64,000 nt of DNA, from contig DAIMDW010000016.1 of NCBI GenBank assembly GCA_036725605.1, positions 1 through 64,000 on the forward strand. The letters are read 5' to 3'. Positions 25,741 through 34,750 of the stretch are shown in pieces. The DNA comes from CALBTQ01 sp036725605 (GTDB taxonomy: Bacteria > Lernaellota > Lernaellaia > Lernaellales > Lernaellaceae). The first letter of the stretch is position 1, and every line of letters begins with the position of its first letter. The notes beneath the pieces are model-generated. The model was not told the origin of the DNA. It did not search any database and worked only from the letters and a program-made list of their open reading frames with translations. The translations under genes and the position numbers were made by a program.

Positions 25741-26658
25741 TCAATCCGGCAGCGGAATGGGCACGCGGTCCAGCGGCCGGGCGAGGGAAACGTGCGCGCA
25801 AACCGCCCGCGCTTCCTCTTCCAGGCGCAGCAGGTCTTCGTGCTTGTAACGCGGGCTGACGTGCCCCAGCAGCGCCCGGCGGCAGCCGCTGTCGGCGACC
25901 AGTTGCGCCGCCTGCCGCGCGGTGAGGTGCTTTTTCTCGACGGCCTCGGCGGCGTGCTCGTCGGTGAACATCGCTTCGATCACGGCCAGGTCGGCGTCGC
26001 GCAGCAACTCGACGACGTTCTCGCAGGGTGCGGTGTCGGTGACGAAAGCGAACTTGCGCCCGCGCCGGGGCTCGCCGAGCACCTGCGCCGGTTCGACGAT
26101 CCGCCCATCGACCTCGACCGCCTCGCCCAGTTGCAGCTTGCCCCACAGCGGCCCCTCGGGCACGCCGAACTCGCGCGCCTTCTCGACCGAAAACCGGCCG
26201 GGACGCGGGGCTTCCTCATAGGAAAATCCCAGCGTCGGCGCGGTGTGATTCAGCGGCAGGTAGCGCAGGGTAAACCCGTCGCCGGCGATCTCGCCGCCCT
26301 CGCGCGCCAGGTCGACGTAGTTGATTTGATACGACAGGTAAAAGCGCAGCAGGTGCCGCGTGCCGCGCACGTATTCGACGACCTCGGGCAGGCCGAGAAT
26401 GTCCACCGTGTGGTCCGGTTCGGCCTGGGCCAGCAGCATCAGCATGCCGGGGATGCCGGTCAGGTGATCGGCGTGCAGGTGCGACAGGGCGAAACGCTCG
26501 ATGCGCCCGATGCCGAACCCGCTGGCTTTGAGCGGCACCTGCGTGCCCTCGCCGCAGTCGAACAGCGTCACGCGCCCGTTGTGGCGCAACACGACGCTGG
26601 TCAGAAAGCGGCCGGGCATCGGCATCATCCCGCCCAGGCCGAGAACCATGACTTCCAC
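25741..26658 (-). CDS. rnz: Ribonuclease Z
   Basis: About 305-aa metallo-beta-lactamase-fold tRNA 3'-endonuclease. LFDCGEGTQ and SHLHADHLTGIPG carry the phosphate-binding and zinc-binding motifs; FVTDTAP and the later HLTARQAAQL and LLGHVSPRY complete the family signature. It trims the 3' trailer from pre-tRNAs. GTG at 26658 is favoured by a GGGAG site seven bases upstream; ATG at 26649 is the alternative. Divergent from the gspF operon and convergent with the MGMT-family gene (22-bp gap). Confidence 0.9.
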   Translation of the reverse strand: MEVMVLGLGGMMPMPGRFLTSVVLRHNGRVTLFDCGEGTQVPLKASGFGIGRIERFALSHLHADHLTGIPGMLMLLAQAEPDHTVDILGLPEVVEYVRGTRHLLRFYLSYQINYVDLAREGGEIAGDGFTLRYLPLNHTAPTLGFSYEEAPRPGRFSVEKAREFGVPEGPLWGKLQLGEAVEVDGRIVEPAQVLGEPRRGRKFAFVTDTAPCENVVELLRDADLAVIEAMFTDEHAAEAVEKKHLTARQAAQLVADSGCRRALLGHVSPRYKHEDLLRLEEEARAVCAHVSLARPLDRVPIPLPD

Positions 26659-26753
26659 GCAACATCTCCCGTGCAAGGTGTTGCCCTGTTGTCGTACGGA
26701 CAGGGGCGGGGTGTCAAGGGACCAATTAAAGAGAAAATTTGACAATACTCCCC

Positions 26754-26782
26754 TTGGTTTGCGCGCGCTTCTCACCTATAAT
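26754..26782 (+). promoter_or_regulatory. Promoter of the gspFGHIJK operon
   Basis: TTGGTT (26754-26759), a 17-bp spacer and a perfect TATAAT (26777-26782). The leader from there to the gspF start is about 120 nt and contains GACCCCGC/GCGGGGTC arms that can form a long hairpin ahead of the ribosome site. Confidence 0.6.
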
Positions 26783-26902
26783 CCCACCGCCGGACCCCGC
26801 TGCGGGCACAGGGTTGGTTTATCCGTGCGCCGCCGGCGGACGCGATTGAACGAATGGTTCGCCCGCGGGGTCTGAACCCTTGAAGAGAACGAAAGGGAAG
26901 CT

Positions 26903-28138
26903 GTGGCCGTTTACAGTTACAAAGCGATGAACGCCAACGGCAAGACGATCAGCGGCATCGTCGACGCCGAATCGGCCAAGGCCGCGCGGGCCAAGCTGCG
27001 CCGCGACGGGATGTTCCCCACGGAAATCGCCGAGGTTTCCGAGGACAAACGGCTGCGCGGCAAGGGCCTGTCGATGGAAATCGACATCAAGTCGATGCGC
27101 GGCAAGGTCGGCATCCAGGACCTGGCGATGACCGTGCGGCAGTTGGCGACGATGGCGGGGGCGGGCATTCCGCTGGTCGAGTCGATCGGCGCGCTGTCCA
27201 ACCAGGTCGAAGACGTGGTGCTCAAAAAGACGCTCTCGCAGGTGCGCGACAAGGTCAACGAAGGTTCGAGCCTGGCCAACGCGCTCAAGGATTTCCCAAA
27301 GATTTTCACCCCGCTGTTCGTCAACATGGTCAGCGCGGGCGAGAATTCCGGCACGCTGGACATCGTCCTGTCGCGGCTGGCCGACTTCACCGAGTCGCAG
27401 ATGACCCTGCGCCAGAAGATCCGCTCGGCGATGATCTACCCGATCATGATGGCGGTCATCGGTTCGGGCATCGTCAGCTACCTGGTCGCCTTCGTCATTC
27501 CGAAAATCACGAAAATCTTCGAGGGCATGGACAAGGCGCTGCCGGCCGTGACCCTCGCGCTGCTCTCGGTGAGTCTGTTTATAAAAAGTTACTGGTACCT
27601 GATCATCCTGATGATCGCGGGCATCGTCTACGGCCTACGCCGCTGGCGCGCCACCGAACGCGGCCGCGAACTGTCGGACCGCTTCCTGCTCAAGCTGCCG
27701 ATTTACGGCAAGCTGCTGCTGAAAATCGCCGTGGCGCGTTTCGTGCGCACGCTGGGCACGCTGCTAAAATCGGGCGTGCCGATCATGTCGGCGCTGGAGA
27801 TCGTCAAGAACGTCGTCAACAACAAGGTGCTGGAAAAGGCCATCGAGAACGCGCGCGAAAACGTCAAAGAGGGCGAGGCGATCGCCAAGCCGCTCGAGCG
27901 CAGCGGCATCTTCCCGCCGGTGGTCATCCACATGATTCACGTGGGCGAATCGACCGGCGAACTGGAGAACATGCTGTTTCGCGTGGCCGACGCCTACGAG
28001 GTCGAGGTGGAATCGACCATCAACGGTCTGACGGCGATCTTCGAACCGATCATGCTGCTGGCCATGGCCGGCCTGGTCGGCTTCGCCGTCATAGCCATTT
28101 TGCTTCCGATTATGGATATGACTTCCGGTTTACAATAA
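26903..28138 (+). CDS. gspF: Type II secretion inner-membrane platform protein GspF
   Basis: 411-aa protein, normal length. Starts with GTG at 26903 after AAAGGGAAG; the N-terminus AVYSYKAMNANGK is typical. Two tandem T2SSF domains (about residues 70-195 and 270-395) each end in membrane segments; SAGENSGTLD and HVGESTGELE mark equivalent positions in the two copies. It forms the cytoplasmic-membrane platform on which the ATPase drives pseudopilus assembly. First gene of the operon; gspE is about 26 kb away at 54.7 kb. Confidence 0.92.
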   Translation: MAVYSYKAMNANGKTISGIVDAESAKAARAKLRRDGMFPTEIAEVSEDKRLRGKGLSMEIDIKSMRGKVGIQDLAMTVRQLATMAGAGIPLVESIGALSNQVEDVVLKKTLSQVRDKVNEGSSLANALKDFPKIFTPLFVNMVSAGENSGTLDIVLSRLADFTESQMTLRQKIRSAMIYPIMMAVIGSGIVSYLVAFVIPKITKIFEGMDKALPAVTLALLSVSLFIKSYWYLIILMIAGIVYGLRRWRATERGRELSDRFLLKLPIYGKLLLKIAVARFVRTLGTLLKSGVPIMSALEIVKNVVNNKVLEKAIENARENVKEGEAIAKPLERSGIFPPVVIHMIHVGESTGELENMLFRVADAYEVEVESTINGLTAIFEPIMLLAMAGLVGFAVIAILLPIMDMTSGLQ

Positions 28139-28150
28139 AGGAGAGGATCG

Positions 28151-28627
28151 ATGCGTAACGAACAATTCAAAGCCCGCCGGGATATGATCCGCGCCGCCGC
28201 GCGCGACAATCGCGGCTTTACCCTGCTGGAAATCATGGTCGTCGTGATCATCATCGGCACCATCGCCGGGCTGGTCGGCGTCAAGGTGCTCGACCGCCTC
28301 GAAGAAGCCAAAATGCGCACCACCTGCATCCAGATTTCCACCCTGCGCGACGCGCTGGACCTGTTCAAGCTCGACAACGGCTTCTATCCGACCACCGAGC
28401 AGGGGTTGGAAGCGTTGGTCGCGCCGCCCGAAGTGGGCCGCAACGTGAACTCGTTCAAGCCCGGCGGCTACCTGCGCGACGACATGGTCCCGGCCGACCC
28501 CTGGGGCACGCCGTACTATTACATGTCCGACGACGGGTACTTCTATCAGATCGGCTCGGTGGGCCCGGACGGCAAGATCGGCACCGCCGACGACCTGTCG
28601 GCCGAAATTTGCGCGTCGGCCCGTTAA
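28151..28627 (+). CDS. gspG: Major pseudopilin GspG
   Basis: 158-aa prepilin-like protein. Basic leader, then the cleavage/methylation motif GFTLLEIMVVV with Glu at +5 and a long hydrophobic helix. The C-terminal DPWGTPYYY and GPDGKIGTADD are the calcium-binding loops characteristic of GspG. It forms the body of the pseudopilus. GGAGAGG precedes the ATG, 12 bp after the gspF stop. Confidence 0.94.
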   Translation: MRNEQFKARRDMIRAAARDNRGFTLLEIMVVVIIIGTIAGLVGVKVLDRLEEAKMRTTCIQISTLRDALDLFKLDNGFYPTTEQGLEALVAPPEVGRNVNSFKPGGYLRDDMVPADPWGTPYYYMSDDGYFYQIGSVGPDGKIGTADDLSAEICASAR

Positions 28628-28645
28628 CGGAGGACCTGGTGCTCG

Positions 28646-29221
28646 ATGCGTCATCGCGGCTTTACATTGCTGGAGATCATGGTCGTCATCCTGATCATCG
28701 GATCGGTGATGGCCATCTCCATCCCGCGCATCAATGACGCCTTCGAGGTGAACCTGAAAAGCTCGATGCGCCGCCTGCAAGGGGCGATCACCTTCGCCTT
28801 CAACGAATCGGTGATCAAGCAGACGCCGATTCGCCTCAACTTCGACATTCCCACCGGCGAATACTGGATCACCTACCTGATGGTCCAGGGCAACACCGGC
28901 GAATTTCAGCAGGTGGACAGCGAATTCACCCAGCGTCAGCGCCTGCCCGAAGGCGTGTTTTTCACCGACGTGGTCACGCCGCACGATACGGACAAGCGCA
29001 CCGAGGGCGAGGACATTTACATCGGCTTTTACCCGACCGGCTTCGTCGAGCGCGCCGTCATCCACCTGGCCAGCCGCGACGGCCGCGAGTACACGTTGCT
29101 GGTCAAACCGCTGACCGGCAAGGTGACCATCTACGACAACTACGTCGATTTCGTCGACCTGAGCCCGCAGATGGGCGGCTCGAGCAGCCCCTTCTCCTCC
29201 AGCGGCGATTTTGGATTGTGA
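28646..29221 (+). CDS. gspH: Minor pseudopilin GspH
   Basis: 191-aa prepilin-like protein beginning MRHRGFTLLEIMVVILIIG, with the Glu at +5 after the cleavage Gly. The position after gspG, and the beta-rich C-terminal domain, fit GspH. GGAGGACC lies upstream of the ATG. The tail (GGSSSPFSSSGDFGL) is Ser/Gly-rich, a feature shared with GspI and GspJ here. Confidence 0.88.
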   Translation: MRHRGFTLLEIMVVILIIGSVMAISIPRINDAFEVNLKSSMRRLQGAITFAFNESVIKQTPIRLNFDIPTGEYWITYLMVQGNTGEFQQVDSEFTQRQRLPEGVFFTDVVTPHDTDKRTEGEDIYIGFYPTGFVERAVIHLASRDGREYTLLVKPLTGKVTIYDNYVDFVDLSPQMGGSSSPFSSSGDFGL

Positions 29222-29223
29222 TC

Positions 29224-29712
29224 ATGAACCGCCCACACCGCCGAGGATTTACGCTGCTGGAAGTGATGATCGCCATGGCCATCCTCGCCACGGTGATGAT
29301 CGTGCTGCTGGAAAACCACGGCGCGTCGGTGCGCATGACCGAAAAAAGCCGCCAGGTGTCCATCGCCATCAACCTCGCCAAGGACCTGATGACCGACCTG
29401 GAAACCGAGGGCTGGCCCGAGGTCGGCGAGTACAGCGGCGACTTCAACGAAGCCTACCCCGGCCTGTATCCCGGTTATCGCTGGGAACGCGAGGTGATCG
29501 AAAACAACTTCTGGTCCTACGTGCGCGAGTGTTACATCCGCGTGTTCTGGCTCGACGGCACCTTCGAGCAGAAGGTCGAACTGACGCAGTTCATCGCCGC
29601 CACCGACAACGAGCAACAGGAGATCGCCGAAGAGGAATCCTCGGCCTCCGAGGAAAGCTCGGACGACGACGCGGGCGGCTCGACGACCGGCGGCACTTCG
29701 GAGGCGCAATGA
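29224..29712 (+). CDS. gspI: Minor pseudopilin GspI
   Basis: 162-aa prepilin-like protein: RRGFTLLEVMIAMAILATV, hydrophobic helix, and a short globular part, in the order expected for gspI. The ATG at 29224 lies two bases after the gspH stop; a GTG at 29218 overlapping that stop is possible. The C-terminal 30 residues are unusual for GspI: a Glu/Ser/Asp-rich tail (EEESSASEESSDDDAGG). Confidence 0.88.
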   Translation: MNRPHRRGFTLLEVMIAMAILATVMIVLLENHGASVRMTEKSRQVSIAINLAKDLMTDLETEGWPEVGEYSGDFNEAYPGLYPGYRWEREVIENNFWSYVRECYIRVFWLDGTFEQKVELTQFIAATDNEQQEIAEEESSASEESSDDDAGGSTTGGTSEAQ

Positions 29713-30551
29713 CGAACGCGCGCCGCGCCGGCTTCACGCTGTTGGAAGTGATGATCGCCATCGGCATCGTCGGCATGATCGTCAGTTTGATCTACGGGTC
29801 GTTCGCCCGCACCGCCGAGTCCAAGGAGTTGATCGAGAAGGGCAACGACATCTACCACGAAATGCGCTGGGCGCTGGATAAAATGGAGGCCGACCTGTCC
29901 ACGGCCTACCTGACGACCAACGAAAATTCGTACACGATTTTTTACGGCGTGAACCGCGACAGTTCCGGGCGGCCGGTCGACGAACTGCACTTCACCTCGT
30001 TCAACCACCTCAAGTTCAACCCCGAGGCCCGCGAAAGCGACCAGTGCGAAGTCAGCTACTTCGTCATGGAAAATCCGGAAAACGGCGTGCTGACGCTCTA
30101 CCGCCGCGAGGACGCGACGCCCGACGAGGACAACACCGACGGCGGCGAATTCTACGACCTGGCCGAGGGCATCATCATGTTCAATCTGCGCTACTTCGAC
30201 GGCGTGGATTGGCTCGACGAATGGGACAGCCGCGATTATTCCTCCGACGAGGTCGTGGACACCGAAGTCGAGCAGAACGAAGAGATGGTCAACGCCATGC
30301 CCATGGCCGTCGAGGTCACGATCATCATGAAGGGCCCGCGCGAAACGCCGCCGGGCGTGCAGCCCGAAGACGACCCGGCCAACCAGATCGCCTTCCACAC
30401 GAAGATCCGCGTTGTGCTCTCCTCGATCGACCTGACCGTGATCGAAGGCCTGGAAGGCGAAGACGACGACGATGACGATTCGGGCACGACCGGCGGTTCG
30501 AGTTCGTCGTCGTCCAGCAGCAGCAAGACCAAGGGAGGGGCGGAACAATGA
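29709..30551 (+). CDS. gspJ: Minor pseudopilin GspJ
   Basis: 280-aa prepilin-like protein with AGFTLLEVMIAIGIVGMIV and a larger beta-rich domain. ATG overlaps the gspI stop by 4 bp. The last 40 residues are low-complexity: EDDDDDDSG, then a run of Ser and KTKGGAEQ, so it is longer than a typical GspJ (about 200 aa). GspI, J and K form the pseudopilus tip. Confidence 0.88.
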   Translation: MTNARRAGFTLLEVMIAIGIVGMIVSLIYGSFARTAESKELIEKGNDIYHEMRWALDKMEADLSTAYLTTNENSYTIFYGVNRDSSGRPVDELHFTSFNHLKFNPEARESDQCEVSYFVMENPENGVLTLYRREDATPDEDNTDGGEFYDLAEGIIMFNLRYFDGVDWLDEWDSRDYSSDEVVDTEVEQNEEMVNAMPMAVEVTIIMKGPRETPPGVQPEDDPANQIAFHTKIRVVLSSIDLTVIEGLEGEDDDDDDSGTTGGSSSSSSSSSKTKGGAEQ

Positions 30552-31729
30552 ACGCGTTCGTCCGCCGCTTCCGCCGGGCCCTGCGCGATCAACAAGGCAT
30601 CGCGCTGCTCATCGTGCTGATGGTGACCACGGTGATGACCGTGTTGATTCTCGATCTGCACCAGTCGGTGCGCATCAATTTCTACATCGCCTCCAACCTG
30701 TCGGACGGCGTGAAGGCCGCCTACCTGGTGCGCAGCGGCGTGCAGGTGGCCGCCGGCGCGTTGCTCTCGGATCGCCAGGACAACAGCGTCGATTCGCTGC
30801 ACGAGGATTGGTACGACTTCCTCGGCAAGCTGGGCATGCCCGGCATGCCGGTCGGCGACGGCACGGTGATCATGGAGATCAACGACGAGTCCGGCCGCTT
30901 CAACCTCAACGCGATGGTCGGCAAGCGCGGCACCGCGCGCAAACAGATCGTCGACATCTTCCGCAAGCTGCTCGAGGGCGAGGAACTCGATCCCGATCTG
31001 GCCAACGCCGTGGTGGATTGGATCGACGCCGACGAGGAATCCTTCAACGAGGGCGGCACGGAGGACGCGGTCTACGGCTACGAGGCGATGGAGGACAGCG
31101 TGACCTCGAAAAACGCGCCCTTCGATTCGCTGCAGGAAGTGCGCCTGGTGGCCGGCATCACCGACGAGGTCTGGCAGAAGCTCGAGCCGCTGGTGACCAT
31201 CTACGGCGACGCCCAACTGAACCTGAACACGGCCGAGAAAAAGGTGATGAAGGCCGTGCTGAAGGTGGCCGACGACAAAGCGGACACGAGCATCATCGAC
31301 AAGATCATCGAGTGGCGCGAGGGGTCTTCCAGCGACGAGGAAGAAGGCGAGGACAAATCCGACGACATGTTCTCGGGCCTGGCCGGCGGCGAGGGCAACG
31401 TCTTCAAAAAGAAAAAAATGGTCAAACTGCTGGTGGACGAAGTCGGCATGGAGCAGACGACGGCCAAGCGCTTCGCCCGTTACTTCACCGACTCCAGCCG
31501 CTACTTCCGCGTGACGGCGACCGCGCTGGTCGGCAACGTGCAGAAAACCGCGCTGGGCATCATCCAGCGCAGCAAAAGCAAGGCGAAGATCGTCTACTAC
31601 CGCGTCGCCCCGGGCCTGAGCACCGAGTTGCAGAAAAAGCAGAAGGAAGCGGCCGGCACCAGCGAAACCACGCCCACCGTGCAGGAACTCATGCAGCAGA
31701 TGGAAGGCGGCACGATCGGCCTGCAGTAA
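30548..31729 (+). CDS. gspK: Pseudopilin GspK
   Basis: 393-aa tip pseudopilin. RDQQGIALLIVLMVTTVMTVL is the atypical N-terminal region of GspK, which lacks the Glu at +5. NEGG, DEVWQKLEP and LNLNTAEKKVM match the helical domain found in the family. An acidic insertion (SSSDEEEGEDKSDD, about residues 258-275) is unusual. ATG overlaps the gspJ stop by 4 bp. It ends the operon; no gspL or gspM follows. Confidence 0.9.
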   Translation: MNAFVRRFRRALRDQQGIALLIVLMVTTVMTVLILDLHQSVRINFYIASNLSDGVKAAYLVRSGVQVAAGALLSDRQDNSVDSLHEDWYDFLGKLGMPGMPVGDGTVIMEINDESGRFNLNAMVGKRGTARKQIVDIFRKLLEGEELDPDLANAVVDWIDADEESFNEGGTEDAVYGYEAMEDSVTSKNAPFDSLQEVRLVAGITDEVWQKLEPLVTIYGDAQLNLNTAEKKVMKAVLKVADDKADTSIIDKIIEWREGSSSDEEEGEDKSDDMFSGLAGGEGNVFKKKKMVKLLVDEVGMEQTTAKRFARYFTDSSRYFRVTATALVGNVQKTALGIIQRSKSKAKIVYYRVAPGLSTELQKKQKEAAGTSETTPTVQELMQQMEGGTIGLQ

Positions 31730-31759
31730 GCCTCGACACGTGGCCGCGAACGCCGGATA

Positions 31760-32040
31760 ACGCACTGCCGATCGTAAAGGATTCCTGCGCCCCTGCGGGG
31801 CTCGTCGACTTCGGGTGAGCTGCAATTTCCAGGGCTTCGCCCTTCGCTACTGACCGTCCGCCCCTGCGGGGCTTGGGCGGTCCGGGCGGACCAATTCGGA
31901 AGTCGGGAAGGAAATCGCTCCCCCCGGGCTGACGCCCGATCCTCTCCCAAATGGGAGAGGGTGAAAGCCGGCAACCTGGACTCCCTTCTCCCCGTGGGAG
32001 AAGGGGCGGGAATGAGGGCGCCCCAATTCGGAAGTCAAGG
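31760..32040. repeat. Composite intergenic repeat (copy 3)
   Basis: Non-coding region of about 330 bp between the convergent gspK and the 32.1-kb gene. It holds GCCCTTCGCTACTGACC (31839-31855, same core as the 46.5-kb element), CCAATTCGGAAGTC ends near 31889 and 32024, and the GGGAGAGGG and CCCCGTGGGAGAAGGGG blocks (about 31940-32010) found at 41-190. It looks like two or more repeat types stacked together. No flanking direct repeat was found here. Confidence 0.75.
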
Positions 32041-32060
32041 AATGAAGATCGGTGCGTCGC

Positions 32061-32891
32061 TCAGCGGGTGGCGAGCCGCCCTTCCAGTCCGGCCATTTCC
32101 AGCATCAGGTTGACGCGGGCGACCAACCGTTTGTGATCGGTGTGCGCCTCGTCCTTGGTCAGCCCCATCTGCTGCAGATAGGTCAGGTAATCGTTGACCG
32201 ACATGCCGCCGGAAACGGCCACGATGATCGCCGAGCGGATCATGTCCTCTTCCAGATACGGAATCGGCTTGTCGCCGTCGATCTCCCAGAGCACCAGTTC
32301 GAGGTACTGGCGGTCGCGGGCGGACAACGCGCGCGGCGAGTACTCGTAGCGATCGCCGCGGAAGGTCAGCTTGGGCAGCACGGCCTTCATGCCGTCCTCG
32401 ACCTCGGCCACCGTGTTGACGATCGCCGCGATGGTCGGATCGTCAATGGTCTGGGTCAGCTCGTACTTCGGTGCGCCCTCGTAGTCGACGATCAAGTGAC
32501 GCGGCGCCGGCTTATCGGGATTGACGCACATCGCGTCGATCGCCAGGTCGCGCGGCTCGCCGGGCTGAATCTGAAAGGATTGGTCGGCCAGGACGAGCAT
32601 CGATTGCGTCTGGCCGGTGCGGTCGACCATCATCGTCCAGCGCTTGACGGTCCACTTGGTCGGCTTGTCGCCGTTCCATTGCATCCGGACGCGGAAACGG
32701 TTCTTGGCCCCCATGCCGCTGACCTTGACCAGCGTCAGCGTCGGCGCGGGCGGCGGCGTGGGCGTGACGGCGACCGGCGGTGCGCTGATCGCTTCGTCGG
32801 GGCCCGTTGTTTTTTGACAAGTCGTGAAACCGGTGGCCAGAAACACCATGGCCAACAAAAAGAGGAGCCAGGCGCTCCGTCTAATTGTCAT
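32061..32891 (-). CDS. Exported hypothetical protein, Pro-rich linker
   Basis: 276-aa protein with an N-terminal signal segment ending near GFTTC; this is a weak lipobox, so secretion or lipid attachment are both possible. A Pro/Thr-rich linker (about residues 35-55) precedes a domain with no family I know (NRFRVRMQWNGDKPTKWTV, LAIDAMCVNPDKPAPRHLI). The C-terminal third is helical. Its start overlaps the end of the FGE-like gene by 11 bp, so they are coupled. Confidence 0.7.
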   Translation of the reverse strand: MTIRRSAWLLFLLAMVFLATGFTTCQKTTGPDEAISAPPVAVTPTPPPAPTLTLVKVSGMGAKNRFRVRMQWNGDKPTKWTVKRWTMMVDRTGQTQSMLVLADQSFQIQPGEPRDLAIDAMCVNPDKPAPRHLIVDYEGAPKYELTQTIDDPTIAAIVNTVAEVEDGMKAVLPKLTFRGDRYEYSPRALSARDRQYLELVLWEIDGDKPIPYLEEDMIRSAIIVAVSGGMSVNDYLTYLQQMGLTKDEAHTDHKRLVARVNLMLEMAGLEGRLATR

Positions 32892-34275
32892 CGTTTGCTC
32901 CTTCCACTACCCCCACGACGTCGACCCGAACGAAACCTTCGTCCCCGTTCGCCAAGCGAACGAAGGTAAAATTTCCACTTCCAGCCAAAACTGTCAAGGC
33001 CTCACCCGCCGTTACGTGACCGATCACCGCCGCGTCGTCGGCCGGACCGGCCAGCAGGTCCGCCGCGATTTTCGCCCGCGCGGTCGCCGCCGGGGCCTGT
33101 GCCGGTTGCGCCGTGGGAGTTTCCGGCGTCGCGGCCGGAGGCGTTACGCCCGCTTGCGGATACGCGCAGCGGAAACCCAGGCCGCGCATCTTGCTCTCGG
33201 GCGGCAGGGAGAAACGATAGGGTCCGGCCCGCACGACGCGTCGCGAGCCGCGCGCCGGTCCGGTCGGATCGGTCGCGGACATCGTGCGATACGTGTCCGT
33301 GCCGTACCAGTCGGCGGTCCACTCGGCCAGACCGTTCGCCCGCACTTTCACGGCGTAGGGGGTGATGGTCCAGTCCGGCGCGTTGGCCGGAGGCGCGCCG
33401 AGGGGCTTGAGTTCCTGGCCGGGCAGGGGCGCGCCGGCGTAGAGATGATCGCCCCAGGCCGGGCCGCGCATGGCCAGCTCGTATTCGGCCTCGGTGGGCA
33501 GGCGGCCGCCCTGCGCGCGACAGTAGGCGTCGGCTTCGGTCCAACTCACCTCGGTCGCCGATTCCCCGCGACGGTCCATGGCCTCGGCGGACACCGGGTA
33601 TTCGTCGATGCGGTAGGCGCCGACCGTCACCCGGTGCGGCGGTAGCTGCGACAGATCGCGCACGCCCAGGGCCCGCACCAGGTTGCCCGGCCACACGTCG
33701 CCCATGAGAAACTCGCCGCCCGCGACGAACGCCCGGCCGTTCTCCAGGCGCGCCGATGGGGCGGGCGTCGCGGCGAATTGGTCCATCACCAGGTAAAACG
33801 AACGATTGGGGAAAGCGCTTTGCGGCTCGTCCTTCATCGCGAAGTTGGCCTTGAACCATTGACGATCGCGCGGGAAATCGTCGGTCAGATACACTTCCTG
33901 GGAGTGCGGGGCGACGATGATCTGCCCCACGTAGGTCACCCGGCCGCCGACCACCTCCAGCGTCGCCGGCGTGCTCAGGGTGACGGTCTGCACGCCCACG
34001 GCGTCCTCGTAACCCACCTTGGTCAGGCGCACGCGCCCGGCTTTGTTCTGCAGGATGAAGTAGCCGTCGGGGGTCATCGCGCACTTGACCGTCGAGCCGC
34101 CGGCGCGCTCGAAGGCGACGTAGCCGTTGGCGGCGTCGAAAATCGGCAGGATGCGGCCGAAAATGTACCCCGTATCCTCGCCCGGCTTCAGCGACAGCGA
34201 CGATACGGTCTGCGGACCGCAACCGGCCAGCAACACCACGATCAGCAGTGCCGCGGCGAGACTCAATTTTTTCAT
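32881..34275 (-). CDS. Lipoprotein with FGE-sulfatase-like and SH3-like domains
   Basis: 464-aa lipoprotein with lipobox LAGC (Cys19). Order: CarboxypepD_reg-like beta domain (about 20-110), FGE/SUMF1-like domain (about 180-370; GGEFLMGDVWPG, EVSWTEADAYCRAQGGRLPTE split across the fold, GLGFRCAY), and an SH3-like domain at the C-terminus (about 400-455). FGE-fold relatives outside the true enzyme often bind ligands rather than make formylglycine. The three sulfatase-like proteins of the window lack the target Cys, so it is unlikely to mature them. Confidence 0.8.
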   Translation of the reverse strand: MKKLSLAAALLIVVLLAGCGPQTVSSLSLKPGEDTGYIFGRILPIFDAANGYVAFERAGGSTVKCAMTPDGYFILQNKAGRVRLTKVGYEDAVGVQTVTLSTPATLEVVGGRVTYVGQIIVAPHSQEVYLTDDFPRDRQWFKANFAMKDEPQSAFPNRSFYLVMDQFAATPAPSARLENGRAFVAGGEFLMGDVWPGNLVRALGVRDLSQLPPHRVTVGAYRIDEYPVSAEAMDRRGESATEVSWTEADAYCRAQGGRLPTEAEYELAMRGPAWGDHLYAGAPLPGQELKPLGAPPANAPDWTITPYAVKVRANGLAEWTADWYGTDTYRTMSATDPTGPARGSRRVVRAGPYRFSLPPESKMRGLGFRCAYPQAGVTPPAATPETPTAQPAQAPAATARAKIAADLLAGPADDAAVIGHVTAGEALTVLAGSGNFTFVRLANGDEGFVRVDVVGVVEGANDDN

Positions 34276-34291
34276 CCCGCTCCCTCCCTTT

Positions 34292-34327
34292 AACGAAAAC
34301 GGACCTGCCCGGGTGGGGCAAGTCCGT
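34292..34327 (-). terminator. Terminator after the TIGR04073-like gene
   Basis: ACGGAC-TGCCC and GGGCA-GTCCGT arms (34299-34327) form a stem with one mismatch and a 5-base loop; on the minus strand it runs into TTTTCGTT. It separates the TIGR04073-like gene from the FGE-like lipoprotein gene. Confidence 0.75.
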
Positions 34328-34350
34328 AGGATAGCAGGGTCATCGGTCTA

Positions 34351-34740
34351 TTAGAAGATGTACTCCGGAGTGATCGCCGGTTCCAGGCTCGGCAGGTACC
34401 AGGTGACCACTTCGTATACGCCGTCCAGCTCACGATAGAACGTCCAGGCCACGCCCGCGAAGGTGCCGTAGATCAGGCCGGTCATGAATTCGCCGACCGA
34501 CTCGCCCTTTTCCGCCTCGACGATCGGCTGCTTGATCAGCTCGATCGGCGCGGTGCCCATGTTCAACAGACCGCGGCCCAATTTCTTGGTCGCATCGAAG
34601 AACGGGCTCGGATACGGGCCGACCACCTTCTGGTAGCCGGAAATGATCGTGCCGCCGTAATATTCGTCGGCCTGGGCCGCATTGACCATCACCAAGCCGA
34701 GGATAAAGCAGATCGCCAACAACAGGCTCACGCGTTTCAT
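34351..34740 (-). CDS. Exosortase-system-associated protein, TIGR04073-like
   Basis: 129-aa exported protein with a signal peptide (LLLAICFILGLVMVNAAQA). The conserved block KKLGRGLLNMGTAPIELI and the later GLIYGTFAGVAWTFYRELDG fit the TIGR04073 family, small proteins seen in genomes with exosortase/PEP-CTERM systems. Role unknown. It follows the outer-membrane barrel gene by 10 bp on the same strand and ends at a terminator. Confidence 0.8.
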   Translation of the reverse strand: MKRVSLLLAICFILGLVMVNAAQADEYYGGTIISGYQKVVGPYPSPFFDATKKLGRGLLNMGTAPIELIKQPIVEAEKGESVGEFMTGLIYGTFAGVAWTFYRELDGVYEVVTWYLPSLEPAITPEYIF

Positions 34741-34750
34741 CTCTTCCCTC

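Noticed and set aside
32881..34275. Formylglycine-generating enzyme acting on the sulfatase-like proteins
   Set aside because: None of the three proteins has the Cys/Ser target motif, and the FGE-like domain is part of a lipoprotein with other domains.
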